Positions 1-11,418 of a DNA stretch of 64,000 nucleotides are shown piece by piece. Source of the stretch: Dryomyza anilis (lineage: Eukaryota > Arthropoda > Insecta > Diptera > Dryomyzidae); assembly GCA_951804985.1 (NCBI GenBank), contig OX638133.1:27558963-27622962 (forward strand). The letters run 5' to 3'. The first letter of the stretch is position 1; each line of letters begins with the position of its first letter. The position numbers and the translations under genes are program-made. A model generated the notes under the pieces. The model was not told where the DNA came from, did no database searches, and saw nothing but the letters and a program-made list of their open reading frames with translations.

Positions 1-842
1 GACATAGAAATTTAAATTTGTATATATATTTAATTTTTTTTAAATCGTAAATCGTCTTGTAAGATAATTTACACATTTTAATTACCTTTTCAAAACTGTT
101 GGTTTTTTCAAAATTTAATAAGAAACAACAAAGTTGTAATCGATACAAACCGACCCCTACACAGAACTAAAAAGTAACGTAAATACAACGAACTTGTACA
201 TTAATACGACAAACAAATTAATCATATGTCAACCGAGTTCGTCAATATTACATATTGTGTTAATCAATCGAGATTTACTAACATATTGAAAGATTTTGAA
301 GTACGGTGTACGTTAATATTACGAATGCTATTTATTCAACTCGTTCATATTATTTATTATGATTTAACTAAATTGTAATTAAATACAACAAAAACATTCA
401 ACAAATTGTTAGTCAAATTAATTCATAAAATGAATTTGACTGCGAATTTCGGAATAACTATTGAAACTTAAATGTTATTTCAATATCATACTCATCAAAT
501 TATCGTCTTGAAGCACTAGGTTTTTATTATGATATTCTGATCATATTTTATTATTTGTTGGTCAGAATAATAAACAGATTTATTGAAACAAATAAATTCT
601 TAGACACGTTCAATGCACGGCGTCTTATTTCTTTTCCGCCATTACATAATGCCTGTATGTGTTAATGCATATTCTGAGTATATATGAGAGGTTGAAGATC
701 CCGATACGTAATATTGATAAACAAGTACATCAAAACATGTATGCTTGTACATTATATTGATTAACTTGTTCGTCAATATTACGTAAACAGATTGATGTAC
801 GCCGTTTGTCAATATGACGAACGATACTTTTTTCGGTGTATA
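1..842. repeat. AT-rich dispersed-repeat-like segment
   Basis: No gene is seen. The segment repeats short phrases such as 'cgtcaatatta' and 'gtacattaat' in both orientations, and near 830-842 it ends in 'ttttttcggtgta'. That ending resembles the 'ttttttctgtgta' ends of the MITE-like families elsewhere in the window. It is probably a diverged MITE whose left end lies at or beyond the window edge. From 843 to 1158 nothing recognisable is present. Confidence 0.3.
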
Positions 843-1158
843 ATTAATAAAATATTATCGGATTCCATCAAATAAAGTCATTTTTAAGATTTAAATTACT
901 TGGATTTTGGTTAAAATAAGGTATTTGGTTAAAATAGAGTATCTAGAAATGTATTGGTAAATTTTTTTCTGACACCTACATATCACCTGAGTTGCAGTGG
1001 TCAAAAGTTAGAATTCAAAATAATAATTTCAAATACATTTTTTAAGTGCAACATTATTACTTAACAATTTACTCTACATTTGGGTAAAAAACAAATTCTG
1101 CTAAATTTTGCTCATTTCAAGTACCTTTTTAATCATGAGTTGCTACTTTTACCCTGAT

Positions 1159-1598
1159 GTGTCGAGCAATCATTATATAAGAAATAACATACAAGAACTA
1201 CTTGAAAACTGAGAAGTACGGCAAAAAATAAACGAAAAATATATATATTGATTGAAATTTGGTTTGATGAATAGCATTCTTCAATATGAAGTACATATAT
1301 GTTTTTGTTCATTAATTTGATAAAACGTATTCATTCTTCACATACAATTCATCATATTGAAGAACGCTTTTTCGACAGTTTCCAAGCGTTCATCATATTT
1401 ATGATCGTCATATCATATTCTCATATTACGATCATATTTATGATTCAATGTATTGATAACCATTCGTAATATGAATGACTAACGACATCAAAGTTATGAA
1501 TGATGTCGTTAGTCATTCATATTATGAATGGTTATCAATACATTGAATCATGGTTGTAAGAACGGAATTCATCAATATGATGTACGTTTTTATTCTGT
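1159..1598 (+). mobile_element. MITE family E, copy 1 (left-truncated)
   Basis: This matches the right half of the complete copy at 55025-55904. Shared blocks in order are 'gtcgagca', 'attatataagaaataacata', 'gagaagtacggcaaaa', a 'catcatattgaagaacg' block and a terminal block 'aattcatcaatatgatgtac' followed by a T tract and 'ctgtg'. The left half is missing. It has no coding capacity. It differs from the other copies by an extra inverted duplication that forms the hairpin at 1442-1549. Membership of a repeat family is seen directly; calling it a MITE is inference. Confidence 0.7.
1442..1549. repeat. Near-perfect 49-bp-arm hairpin
   Basis: Arms 1442-1490 and 1501-1549 are reverse complements with one mismatch and are separated by a 10-bp loop (1491-1500). 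It lies inside MITE copy E1. The matching position in copies at 36956-37716 and 55025-55904 has only one arm, so the other arm was added here. Confidence 0.9.
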
Positions 1599-1611
1599 GA
1601 ATATGAGTGAT

Positions 1612-2034
1612 GAAACGAGATCGAACTTTTTAAACGCAGTTAGTTCGAGAAAACTTCGATCATCGAAGAGCTCCGAGATATATCAAACTGCGTATTTTTG
1701 TTAAATTATGTTTTAAAGATGTCTTTATGTTAATTTTTTTTTGTAAAGCTTCGAATTCGTAAACAAAATTTTGTACTCAAATATTTGAAGAACGATATAG
1801 CTGTATGTTGTATGGATTCAATCTGATCGTGGAGTTTAATAGGTATTGCAAATTTCTATCGGTTCGATTTTGAAATATTTATCTCGTAAAAGAAAACGTT
1901 ACGATATCTGCATACTTCTTAGAATGAATTGTGGTTTGCTATTGATATGAGAACCGTAATCGAGTTCCAATGAATTTTTCGACATCTCGAAAGAGTCTTG
2001 AAGCGTTATCGAATCGAATGCCAGACTGGCTAAT
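1612..2034 (+). mobile_element. MITE family G, copy 1 (TCGAAG-rich)
   Basis: The left part ('gaaacgagatcgaac', then TCGAAG-rich sequence) is the reverse complement of part of the short element at 14882-15064. The right part ('cccgacatctcgaa'-like sequence through 'gccagactgg') matches 4420-4535. It ends in 'ccagactgg', the proposed terminal motif of the family. It is non-coding and abuts E1. From 2035 to 2700 only AT-rich sequence is seen. Confidence 0.55.
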
Positions 2035-2708
2035 ACCACATGGGACTCATGTAATACCAAAGCTGTGATATTTTAAATAACATACGATAAAATTTAATCA
2101 AAATTATTTTATATAATTATATTGTATTAGCAAATTTTATTTATTTTTAATTAAATTTATGCAGCCGATGATTTAAGTTTTTTTGTTTATTACGCAGTAG
2201 AACAATTAAGTGTATTGTTTGTCAGTGCGTAGTTTTAATTACAAAATATAAACGAATTTATAAAATTTAATGACGATGATGGTGATGTTGATGTTGACAA
2301 CAAAACCATAGCTACGCAACAGCATTCATAACAATACAAACCACAACCAGAACAAGGTTGCCAGGTTTTCATACTGATAAAAATAAAATTAACAAACGAT
2401 AACTTTTAAATATTGTAATGTACAGAAGTGTTTACTGAAAACAATAAATGGAAATATAAACCAAAAATTCCACTATAAAGCCACAATTAAAATAATCTTT
2501 AATATTATAATATGATATTGTAATATAATTTTAATTAATCTTTTTAAAACGTATTCAATAAATTATCATATTTATTTATAAATTACAATTTGTAGCAAAT
2601 TTAGGAAATTTTACAAATTGTTGCGAAAATTATGACACATTTAGAAAAGCATGGTAACAATAAACCAGTCCGTCATTCTGCGTAATACTTAAAATTGTCA
2701 TTTTAATG

Positions 2709-2766
2709 ACAACGCATCACAACACATCACATCGCATCACATCGCATCAACTCACATCGCACACGC
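2709..2766 (+). repeat. 10-bp tandem repeat (acatcacatcg type)
   Basis: About five units of a 10-bp motif close to 'catcgcatca' stand at the left edge of a GC-richer, CAA/CAG-rich island. Confidence 0.7.
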
Positions 2767-3000
2767 GACTGAATCGCATTGCTAAAGGCTGCGGTGCGGC
2801 GATCACTACGGCAACAACACCAACCTTGATGTGAGCTGTCATTGCTGCCATCATCATTTTCAACAGCAGCACAAACTTCAGCATATGCCACAACAATAAC
2901 AGCAACAACAAAATCCTCATCAACAACAAGTCAGCAACATAAAGTGCCCATTATCAGGAACCTCATCAACCAAGCAAATAGTCGAACGAAATGGCAAGAA
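2767..3000 (+). other. CAA/CAG-rich island, possible decayed glutamine-rich exon
   Basis: CAA, CAG, CAT and CAC triplets dominate. One plus-strand frame reads His and Gln runs, is interrupted by one TAA near 2897, then continues with Gln-Gln, Ser/Thr and basic residues to a stop near 3030. A 98-residue frame starting at 2842 reads the same DNA as Ser/Thr/Ala-rich sequence and looks incidental. 'Opa'-type repeats occur in fly coding exons, UTRs and enhancers alike. There is no splice or homology support, so it is not called a gene. From 3000 to 3780 the sequence is plain AT-rich. Confidence 0.3.
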
Positions 3001-3780
3001 AAAACCATTTATTTTGAACTTTCCATAATAAATATTTCAATAGGTTTTGGTAAATGTGGAGCAACGTATTATTATTGCAATTTTACAGTTTTCAGAGTTT
3101 CAACAGTTTTAAACTATAGGACTCCCTATAGTCGTTAGGTCATTTTTTTAATTGTTTTAAATTTTAGGTCATTATTTGTAGAATTTCGTAGATTTTTCTT
3201 GATATTAAGCAATCCCGAAGTAGAATTGAGACCAAAAAATGATTTTATGAATAGTTCTTATTTAGGTACATTTGTTTAATATGAAATGAATAAAGAAAAT
3301 CGGTTATAAAAGATATGGTTGCATTTAAATAAGCGTCTCTTATCAATGTCGGCGTGGAACGTAAAAAATACTGTATTAAAAATAATGAAAAATGTTTGTA
3401 TTCAAATTATGTTCAAATTAAATCTATTTGTTTTTACTGCATTGTTGTTTTTGAAAAACATTTTTGTATGGAAAATAACTACATGATTTTACTGCATTAC
3501 TGCAAAATTTGAATACATTAGAATTAAAAAAAAAACTACATTTTGACTTCATTTATACGTTCTCAAATAAGTAGATAAATTACTACAACTGGTTTTTATT
3601 TTACTACATACTGTATTAATTTTACATCAAGCAAAATATCAAATATAACTACGTACTCATTTAATTTTACTAAATGCTGCATTTATTTAAAATTCGAAAA
3701 TATTAGGCTCTCAAAAATATGTTTTTATTTATTTTAAATTAATACATATAATTCAATAGTCATTTCAACAACTTAAGTAA

Positions 3781-3970
3781 TTGTATTGATGTAACATTTT
3801 AATTTTATCTGTTAATTTATTAATTAAGCTGATTAAATATTTAACCAATACAATTAATTCTATCAAATATTTTAATTGTATTGATGTAACTTTTTATTTA
3901 TTTTCTGTTAATTTATTAATTAATATGATTAAATATTTAATCAATTCAATTAAAGGTCGTTTCGGCGATG
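3781..3970 (+). repeat. 95-bp tandem duplication
   Basis: 'ttgtattgatgtaac' starts at 3781 and again at 3876. Each is followed by 'ctgttaatttattaatta' and 'gattaaatatttaa'. There are two diverged units of about 95 bp. The flanks to 4419 are AT-rich with no recognised content. Confidence 0.75.
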
Positions 3971-4419
3971 AATTAATTAAAAGGTAATTGTATTGATTAA
4001 TTTTTTTGCTATATTTACACATTTCTGTGAAGAAGTCGTTGAATTGGGTATCTACCATATTAGTAAAACTAATTATTTTGCTGTATCACCTTTTGAATAG
4101 AATGTGTAATTTAAGTAACTACTGACCACAGTATATAAACTGTATTAGTTAAAACTCGGTTTTTAACGTTTGTATAAATAATTTTTATGGTCATTTTTAA
4201 AGTCATATTTTGTCGTTTTTAGGGCAATTTTAATGGTATTTTTAGGTCCTCAAAATCCGAGCCCTGGTTATAATATTCAAGTTTGTTTTTTTTAAATTCT
4301 AGAATCCATGTTTTTATTATGAAACCGTGAGAATCCAAATAGATCTTGTTGCCATTTCTAATTTATACTAAATAAATGCAACATTTTTTTACACGTAAAT
4401 TTAAAGTTTTTAAACATCT

Positions 4420-4535
4420 TCGAACGAATTATATTATGATAGAGATACGAGGAGAATCGTAATCGATATTAAATGAATTCCCCGACATCTCGAAATAGTT
4501 TCGAAGCGATATCGAGTCAACTGGCAGACTGGGTA
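4420..4535 (+). mobile_element. MITE family G, copy 2 (fragment)
   Basis: Matches 1920-2034: 'cgtaatcgat', 'cgacatctcgaaa', 'gaagcg.tatcga', then 'ggcagactggg' at the end. Only the right-hand portion is present. From 4536 to 5023 no feature is recognised. Confidence 0.55.
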
Positions 4536-5287
4536 TTAACTCAATGTCTATAAAGAAAAAAAGTTATATTGTTCATTTGCAGCTGCTCCATAATACACAC
4601 AACAAAACTAATGTCAAAAGAAAATGTTCGTAATTCTTTGATTTTTTTAATCTTTTATACAATTTACTTGATTCAAAAAAAAAGGTTAACTGAGCTTTTT
4701 TCAGGTTATTATCAGTTGAAATGATTTTTGTAAATTGTCAACAATGACGATGGAAATTGTTTTTTAATAAATTTACGAGAATTTTATCAGTTAACAATGT
4801 TTATAAGTACTAGAAATCCACGAAAAATGGAAAATAACATTTATTGCAGCATGGGTATGGCTATAAAATATTATTAAAGAAGAAATACAAAGTAAAAATA
4901 AAGAAAATATTTTAACAAAATGTATAAATGATAAAAAAATAGTTATGTAAGTATTTTCCAAGATGCTTTATAAATGGTATTGTATCATAGAATAATTTAA
5001 TTCAGTTCATCCTATCCTATCTACCTATATATATAAAACTACTGGTCCGTCTGTCGGTCTGTCTGTCTGGCTGTTTGGCTGTCTGTTTGTTCCAGCATCA
5101 CGTCTAAACCGCTGAACCGATTTAACTGAAATTTTGCCACAGGATACTAAGGAGTCCGGGTGTCATAGGCTATATTGGACATATATTGGCGGGATTGGAC
5201 AAAGGGGCGTGGTACCTCCCATACAACCTAAACTTTCAAAACGACATAACTCAGCACATACACAATCTAAAAAGATGAAACAAAAAA

Positions 5288-5823
5288 CTAAAATTCACCA
5301 CACTAAAACTCACCACACTAAAACTCACCACAATAAAACTCACCACGCTAAAACTAACCACACCAAAACTCACCACACTAAAACTCACCACATCAAAACT
5401 CACCACACTAAAACTCACCACACCAAAATTCACCACACTAAAACTCACCACACTAAAACTCACCACACTAAAACTCAACACAATAAAGCTCACTACACTA
5501 AAACTCACCACACTAAAACTCAACACAATAAAGCTCACCACACTAAAACTCACCATACTAAAAACTCACCACACCGAAACTCACCACACTAAAACTCACC
5601 ACACTAAAACTCACCGCACTAAAACTCACCACAGTAAAACTCACCACACTAGAACTCACTACACTAAAAATTCACCACATCAAAACTCACCACACTAAAA
5701 CTCAAAACACCAAAACTCATCACACTAAAACACACCACACTAAAACTCACCACACTAAATATTCAATAAACTAAAAATTTAACACACTAAAACTCAGCAC
5801 ATTAAAACTAACTTCACTAAAAC
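5288..5823 (+). repeat. 15-bp tandem array (actcaccacactaaa)n
   Basis: About 35 units of 'actcaccacactaaa' with point variants and occasional indels. Because 15 is a multiple of three, it reads as a Lys-Thr-His-His-Thr repeat within an open frame at 5134-5592 and as a Val/Ser/Phe repeat on the other strand. The frames are by-products of the array, not evidence of a protein. Confidence 0.95.
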
Positions 5824-5966
5824 TTCTACTGGGAAAAACTCTACGGGGAAGAATTCTACCGGGAAGAGTTCTACCGGGAAGAATTCTACGGTAAAGCGTT
5901 CTATGGGGAAGAATTTTACGGCGAAGATTTCTACTGGGAAGAATTCTACGGCGAAATATTCTACTG
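5824..5966 (+). repeat. Second 15-bp tandem array (gaattctacggggaa)n
   Basis: About nine to ten units close to 'gaattctaccgggaa' directly follow the previous array. The unit length is the same but the sequence is unrelated. Confidence 0.9.
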
Positions 5967-6057
5967 TCTGAATTGTCTTTGAAAAAAGTTGTTCTGGCGG
6001 AGAATTATTATTTTGTTATCACATTTATAAAACCAATAAAAAAACTTTAACAGCTAA

Positions 6058-6257
6058 GCACGGGCCCCACATATAAATAATAATATGTTTTTTATATTAA
6101 TAAAATCGCTTCATATTTTTGTATTCACAAAATCTTGGCACGAGTCGTGTACGGGTCCAGCTATAAATAATAAAATTTTTTTGTTTATATTAATAAAATC
6201 GCTTCATATCTTTGAATTCACAAAATCTTGGCACGAGTCGTGCACGGGTCCAGCTAG
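6058..6257 (+). repeat. Repeated Helitron 3' ends
   Basis: The terminal segment ('tcgcttcatat', 'ttcacaaaatcttggcacga', 'cgggtccagcta') occurs twice in tandem, ending near 6163 and at 6257, with a period of about 93 bp. A third, partial 'agcacgggcccca' trace lies at 6057-6070. Terminal repetition suggests read-through or end duplication during rolling-circle transposition (inference). Confidence 0.8.
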
Positions 6258-6344
6258 TTTCAAAATAATTTGCTATTTTAGTAACAGTTCTGAATCGGTA
6301 TTTGGCCAGATTTGGAACAATTTGGCAATAAGATTTGGTATCGG

Positions 6345-6790
6345 CTGAAAGGGTGTTTATTCAGCTATAAGTTAAAATACATTTCATTTTATGAACTTTT
6401 AAAGGATTTGAGTTATGAACGTTCAAAGTCAAAAATTTAGACTTATTTCAGCTAAAACGCCTCTATCGGTCAGGGTCCATACTATTTGATAGTAAAAGTG
6501 GGTATGGTATGAAATGGTATTTATTTTGCTTTAAGATAAACTTACTTTCAATGAATAAAACTTAATTCACGACAAAATTCGACTAAATTCAGGTTTAACG
6601 CCTTTAGCGGCCAGAGTCGGAGCGTCGCGGCAGTAAGAGTGCATATGGGGTAAAAGGGTATTCATTGAGCTATAACTTAAAGTAAATTTTGACTTCACTG
6701 CTTTTAACTGGCAGATATTATGAACGTTGAAAATTGAAATTTTGAAAAAAAAATGGACTTTTGTTATATCTTCCAAAGCACCTAACATAA
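6345..6790 (+). repeat. Diverged ~148-bp tandem triplet
   Basis: Phrases 'gtgtttattcagctataag', 'ggtatttattttgcttta' and 'gggtattcattgagctata' begin near 6353, 6512 and 6657. 'aaacgcctctatcggtcag' and 'taacgcctttagcggccag' are matching points in units 1 and 2. There is no coding signal. From 6790 to 7309 nothing recognisable is seen. Confidence 0.6.
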
Positions 6791-7309
6791 ATTAAGTATG
6801 ACAATCGTTTCTTTTTGAAAAATTAGGTAAAATATTTAGTATTTAACAAAAAAAATACCTGAACGCAATATCTAAAAAACCGACGGAGTTATTAGAACTC
6901 AAAGTGAAAAAACCAATACACAAATTTTCACTTTTTAAAAATTTTCAGAGGTTCAAAATTTCAAACCAAAAATAAAATATTTATGAGTATCTAATATTAT
7001 TAATCATGCAAAATAGTAATAAAAAAAACGTATTACAACAACAAATATTTTGTTGTACATACTAAAATTGGAAAAGAAAAAAAAGTTCAACTTTGGCATA
7101 TTATACAGCGGAATCTAATTAGCCAATTTTTATTTTTAGTATCTTCAAAACATATTTCATAAATTTCAAAAAAGAAAAAAAAACTGCATTCAAAAATATT
7201 CACTAAATTAAAAGATACAGAGTTTTGACCGATGAAAAACGTTTCTGTACCACTGTGGTGCGGTGTAAAGCCAAAATCACCCGTATTTTGACGGATGACA
7301 GGTCACAAA

Positions 7310-7588
7310 CGATCGATCATAATAATAATAGTTTGGCTATAAGAACTTAGGCCGAGCTCTCTCACCATTTTGAGCTGTGCGTGTTATATTTGTACTCAAA
7401 GTAGTGGGACCTACAGTTTAATGCCGAATTCGAACTGCGGGTGAGAGCTTTTCATAGGCAATGTTTTACTCTCGTAGGTTTGACATTTACTGCCGAGAGG
7501 TATGAAAAGATGTTGTTAGCCCCAGTTCAGGCTTGAACCGGGGACCTTTCGACTCGCAGTCCAACGCACTAACCGCCGATCGATCATA
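7310..7588 (-). mobile_element. tRNA-derived SINE, copy 1, with perfect 12-bp target duplication
   Basis: Core 7322-7576 lies between two copies of 'cgatcgatcata' (7310-7321 and 7577-7588). On the minus strand the tRNA-like head keeps the B-box region 'ccccggttcaagcc' and 'ggactgcgagtcgaaagg', but the very 5' end with the A box is missing. The body contains 'cctctcggcagtaaatg' and 'gtaaaacattgcct'. The 3' end, at the left here, is an ATT-rich tail. Target duplications and an AT-rich tail fit LINE-machinery retrotransposition. Confidence 0.9.
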
Positions 7589-7610
7589 CCCATTTTTAAT
7601 ACTAAATAGC

Positions 7611-7762
7611 GTTCGTCTATAAGTAATCTGACTTTGAAGTTTCTTTGATTTAGCTCTTCTAGTTTTTCTGTAATCGTGAATTTAACAGGAAGATTTACGG
7701 ACAGACAGATATCATTAAATCGACTCAGGATTCAACGTTGTTCAAGAAATATATACTCTTTT
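7611..7762 (-). mobile_element. mini-me/DINE-1-like fragment
   Basis: Matches the middle of the copy at 33046-33810: 'tagctcttctagtttttctg', 'acggacagacag', 'taaatcgactcagga', and 'caagaaatatatact' in place of the conserved 'caagaatatatatact'. Both ends are lost. From 7763 to 8335 no feature is recognised. Confidence 0.65.
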
Positions 7763-8335
7763 CATTTTGTTTGAGTTAAAAAAAATAAATCTTTTCAAAA
7801 TGGACATTTCACCAAAGACATCAAAATGTAATTAAAAACTAAAATTCTGATAATTCAAATTATTTTAAAATTGATTTAAAACCAATTTTTTTTCTGCGTG
7901 TACCTTAAATATTTTTCTAAAATAAGCAATATAATCAAAATAAATATTTTAAAATCTAAAAATTCTAATCGATAAATGCAGATTCATTGCCTTGAAGAAG
8001 ATTGGTATTTGGTAATTGAACCTAAGTCAACCAACGTTGGTTCATTTCTAAATCTCATTATTGTCCACACATCATGTTTGTTGTGTTTCATTTCCGGCAC
8101 ATTTTAGCATCTTCGAGTTGAAGTAGATATTGCGCTTTTGGTATCCGTAACAAGTACTTCCGTTATTTGACACAAATACAAACATTCAGACAGACACATT
8201 GAGACAGACACATAATCATCAGCAGACATACATATAGCACCGCAAGCAAGATCCAAAAGAAAAATAATTTTCTGCTTCAGTGCGAAATAAAAGCGCCTCA
8301 AAACGGATGCGCTTCATTATTTTATTTGTTGATTT

Positions 8336-8600
8336 CTTTAGAAATCACCCTGCAGTAACAGCAACAACAAGAACCAGAACCAGAAGAATAAAATAACCTA
8401 CTAGAATTCGAAAAGACCCAGAAGCCCACAGGCCAAGAAGCCAAGAGTCCCAAAAGCCACAACATATACTCATATAAAGCAACAACATCGTCTTCTTCTT
8501 CATCATCATTATCATCACAGCAACCACAACAACAATAATAATAATTTTATCATCAACAAAAAGCCGCTTAGCAGTTAGCAACAGTGCCGAAAATTTGACC
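8336..8600 (+). other. CAA/CCA-rich island
   Basis: Repeated 'caacaacaa', 'ccagaa' and 'tcatcatca' runs give open frames of biased composition, e.g. a 78-residue minus frame at 8345-8581, that do not look like a conserved protein. It is GC-richer than its surroundings and free of recognised mobile elements. It could be UTR or enhancer DNA of a fly gene. From 8601 to 8934 nothing is recognised. Confidence 0.3.
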
Positions 8601-8934
8601 TACGATGCGTCGGTCTCATGGTCACGATGGTCATCGCATAAAGTGGAAATTTTCTGTGAACTTTGAGAATTGTCAAGTGTTTTTCTAATGAGTTTGGTTG
8701 GTTGGTTGGTACGTATTTGGCTGTGTAGAAATATATATGTCGATGTGTAACATGGAAATGTATTATATATTTATGTGATAAATATATTTATTTTGTGCTA
8801 CAATTGTATTGAAATTCACAGGCAGTAGAAAAATTTTGCGAATTCCAGAATATTCATAAGAATGTAATGATGTAATAAACAACGAAATGAAAGTCTTATT
8901 GTTATTAAGAAACAAAACTAATTAAAGTTTAAAG

Positions 8935-9075
8935 CAAGGATTGAAACCAAAACGAATAACGGATTCGATTTCGGTTTCGGATTTCTTCCTCGTTTCGGTT
9001 TCGGTTATGGTTTCGGTGTACCGGTTTCAAGTTACGGTTTCGGTTTTGATTTCGGTTTTTGTAAGAAAGTTATTT
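8935..9075 (+). mobile_element. hAT-like element end with TTTCGG subterminal repeats
   Basis: Starts 'caaggattgaaacc' and runs through many TTTCGG hexamers. It aligns along its length to the inverted right end (38400-38568) of the complete element at 35835-38568, including 'caagttacggtttcggt' and 'ttgatttcggtttttgta'. No second end is found nearby, so this copy is truncated. Confidence 0.7.
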
Positions 9076-9239
9076 TTTGTCCATATCGTCTTGAACAATG
9101 AAATATATTATACTAATACAAGTACCAAATAAAAAATCACTATACATCTTGTGATGCGGACGAGACTATATTAAAAATAATTCAACGAGATTGACTTTAT
9201 TTTTTTGTTTGTTAATATATTTTGTGGCCTTTTTGGTCT

Positions 9240-9330
9240 GATAATTTTTTAATGCAAATAAAAGATTTTATTCCATTTTTCTCCGACTTTTCGCTGTTTT
9301 TTGTCAGCTTCTTCAGAGATTTTGATTGAA
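9240..9330 (-). other. Possible LINE-type 3' UTR hairpin
   Basis: The minus strand reads 'tctgaagaagctgac', 'aaacagcgaaaagtcgg' and then an AATAAA-like tail. This layout resembles the short hairpin 3' UTRs of some CR1/Penelope-type elements ('gaag..gc..cgaaa.gtcgg'). No coding part is attached, so this is a weak lead only. From 9330 to 10057 no feature is recognised. Confidence 0.25.
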
Positions 9331-10057
9331 TAAGTCTAGTTTTACATTTGTCAAGTTTTAAATTTTAAATACAAAACATAGTCAAGAATTTGTCAAAAAT
9401 TAAAATTGGTAAAAATATCACACATATGCAAATTTATCACAAAAAAAGCGATATTTTGTTACCACTAGTGATATTCAAAAATGGAATGGAACAACAATGG
9501 AAAGCGTGAATAATATTTATAAACGTGAACATTAATGAAGATGTTTGTTTTTATTTGTTTGTTTTTCAAGGCTAAAGAAAGTATAAGCATCTTAAAAATA
9601 AGATCTTTGGAAAACTTTTGAAGCGGTAAACAGCTTCAAAAGTGCTTCAAAAGTCGCTTCAAAAAGATAAAATAGACAAAACAATGTTGTTTTTCTTCGT
9701 ATGTTCGTACATCGATTGTGCATATGCACTGTGTTATCCACATTATTATTGTTGTTTTACTTTTATACATAGTTTTTTTGTTAATTGTAAAATCATGAAG
9801 TTTTTCTTAAGTTAAGTTCTATGTGCATTATTTCATTTAACTTATAAAACAAAAAAAAAATAATATATGATCATTTTCACAGTGTACCTCATTTAGCTGA
9901 TATTGCTTTTTGTTTAAAGAACAACAACGAAAATGCGAATAAAGCAGCATCCAAGCTTTTGATGCAATTTTTGGCGGGAAATTTTTTGTTCCACACAGAA
10001 AACTCGTTGTTGTTGCTAACTAGATAGCTGTACTAGATACATACATGTAGTGTGGTG

Positions 10058-10155
10058 CCATGCGACTGTCTGTTATCATGCGTATGTCCATTGTCATGCG
10101 TATGTTCGTTTTCATGCGTCTGTCTGTTGTCTTGCATCTGTTTGTAGCCATGCGA
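10058..10155 (+). repeat. 18-bp minisatellite
   Basis: Five units close to 'tcatgcgtatgtccattg' (variants 'ccatgcgactgtctgtta' and 'tcatgcgtctgtctgttg') plus a partial sixth. From 10156 to 10606 only AT-rich sequence is seen. Confidence 0.9.
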
Positions 10156-10606
10156 TGATACAGGATAACAACGAAGAGTTATCGTTATGAAAGAGTGTGT
10201 ATGTATCGGAATTCGTTATTGTTGTACCCTTTTCTTTCTGTTACTGTTCGATTTGTTGCGTTTGAATTTGTGTTCGCAAAGATAAATGTTACCCTGCAAG
10301 ATAGTGTGTTCTTTTGAAATACGGTACGTATAACGTACGTGTTTTTTAATCTCTGAAGAAAACAGAAATACACCTAAATATATGAAATATTCCGTATATT
10401 ATTTAAAAAATAAAAAATGTCCCTCCAAAAAATCTATAACAAGCATGGATGCTGTGGTCACATTTTCTTGTTGCTACACTTTCAAAGCAGAAGCAGAAAA
10501 TGTACATAAACACTAAAACCAATAGCAATCAAATTTAGGTACACTGTTAAAATGTTTATATTTGCCGCTAAATAAGTGATTCGACGGACGACGAAAAGCC
10601 CAAGCG

Positions 10607-11418
10607 TACACTCAGAAGAAAATGTACCATTAAGTACTTATGGTACGACCATTGACTTTATGGTTCATGTATTAATAGTTTTTTTCTTTTTAAATCAAAA
10701 GTTTTCTAATTAATTCAATAGTATTTGAAAAATTCACCACCATAAATTTAAATATTTCAATATTATTATTTTAAATAGAATAAATAGAATAAATACTAAT
10801 GGTTTCCTCCTATAATAATAAACGTGGTGTAAAAAAGCATAAAACGAATACAAACATGTTCGTTTTGTACGTCATTATTAAACGCGACATTGGTAAGGAT
10901 CAATGTATTTAGTTATATTTATATATTTATTTATATTTTTATTTATTACAGAAAATAAATAATACATCCAACTTCTATTATGGCAACGGACTCAAAAACA
11001 ACTGCTGACTCAAGTACTACAATCAAATATTAAACCAAAGCAAACATTAAATGTGTAATAACCTTTTGCAGCTAGAAGTGTATTTTTATGTGTGTGTTGT
11101 AAAATGAATATCAATTTCGACATTTAAATAAAATAATATATACAATAAATTAACTGAAATACATTTTTGTTTTAATAAATTATTAGGAAAATGTAATTTG
11201 ACCATAAAATTAATAATACGAATCATTAAATTTGTATAGGTCTTTCTTATTGTAATTAAAATATCACATTATAAAATATATGGTATAACCACACATTGTA
11301 TTAACAGTTTCAATATTACTGAACAAATGGGACGCATCCATTGACCAATTTTAATGGTATAAATTATTGTTTTTCTATTGAAATACTATCAATTTACCAT
11401 GATTTTTTTCTGGGTGTA
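10607..11418 (+). mobile_element. TIR element family D, copy 1
   Basis: Begins 'tacactcagaagaaaatg' and ends 'tttttttctgggtgta', giving imperfect inverted ends of about 16 bp with TA at both edges. Internal blocks shared with the copy at 42933-43898 include 'ccattaagtactta', 'cctataataataaacgtgg', 'tttatttattacagaa' and 'tctattatggcaac'. It has no coding capacity. It abuts an internal position of MITE E2 on its right. Confidence 0.8.

Larger units (their letters stand above)
5024..6257 (+). mobile_element. Non-autonomous Helitron
   Basis: The left end is 'cctatatatataaaact', close to the usual insect Helitron start 'TCTATATATATAAAA'. The right end has a short hairpin 'gcacgagtcgtgc', then 'acgggtccag' and terminal CTAG followed by host T, as expected for Helitron 3' ends (hairpin shortly before CTRR, insertion between A and T). 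There are no inverted ends or target duplication. It encodes no Rep/helicase. Inside are a (GTCY)-like stretch near 5047-5093, two 15-bp tandem arrays and repeated copies of the 3' end. The end motifs are seen; the class assignment follows from known Helitron structure. Confidence 0.75.

Noticed and set aside
2842..3138. 98-residue Ser/Thr/Ala-rich frame as a gene
   Set aside because: Reads CAA/CAG-rich DNA in an incidental frame and runs on into AT-rich sequence; no start context or homology.
5134..5592. 152-residue His/Lys/Thr-rich open frame
   Set aside because: It is the translation of a 15-bp tandem array inside a Helitron; both strands are open for the same reason.
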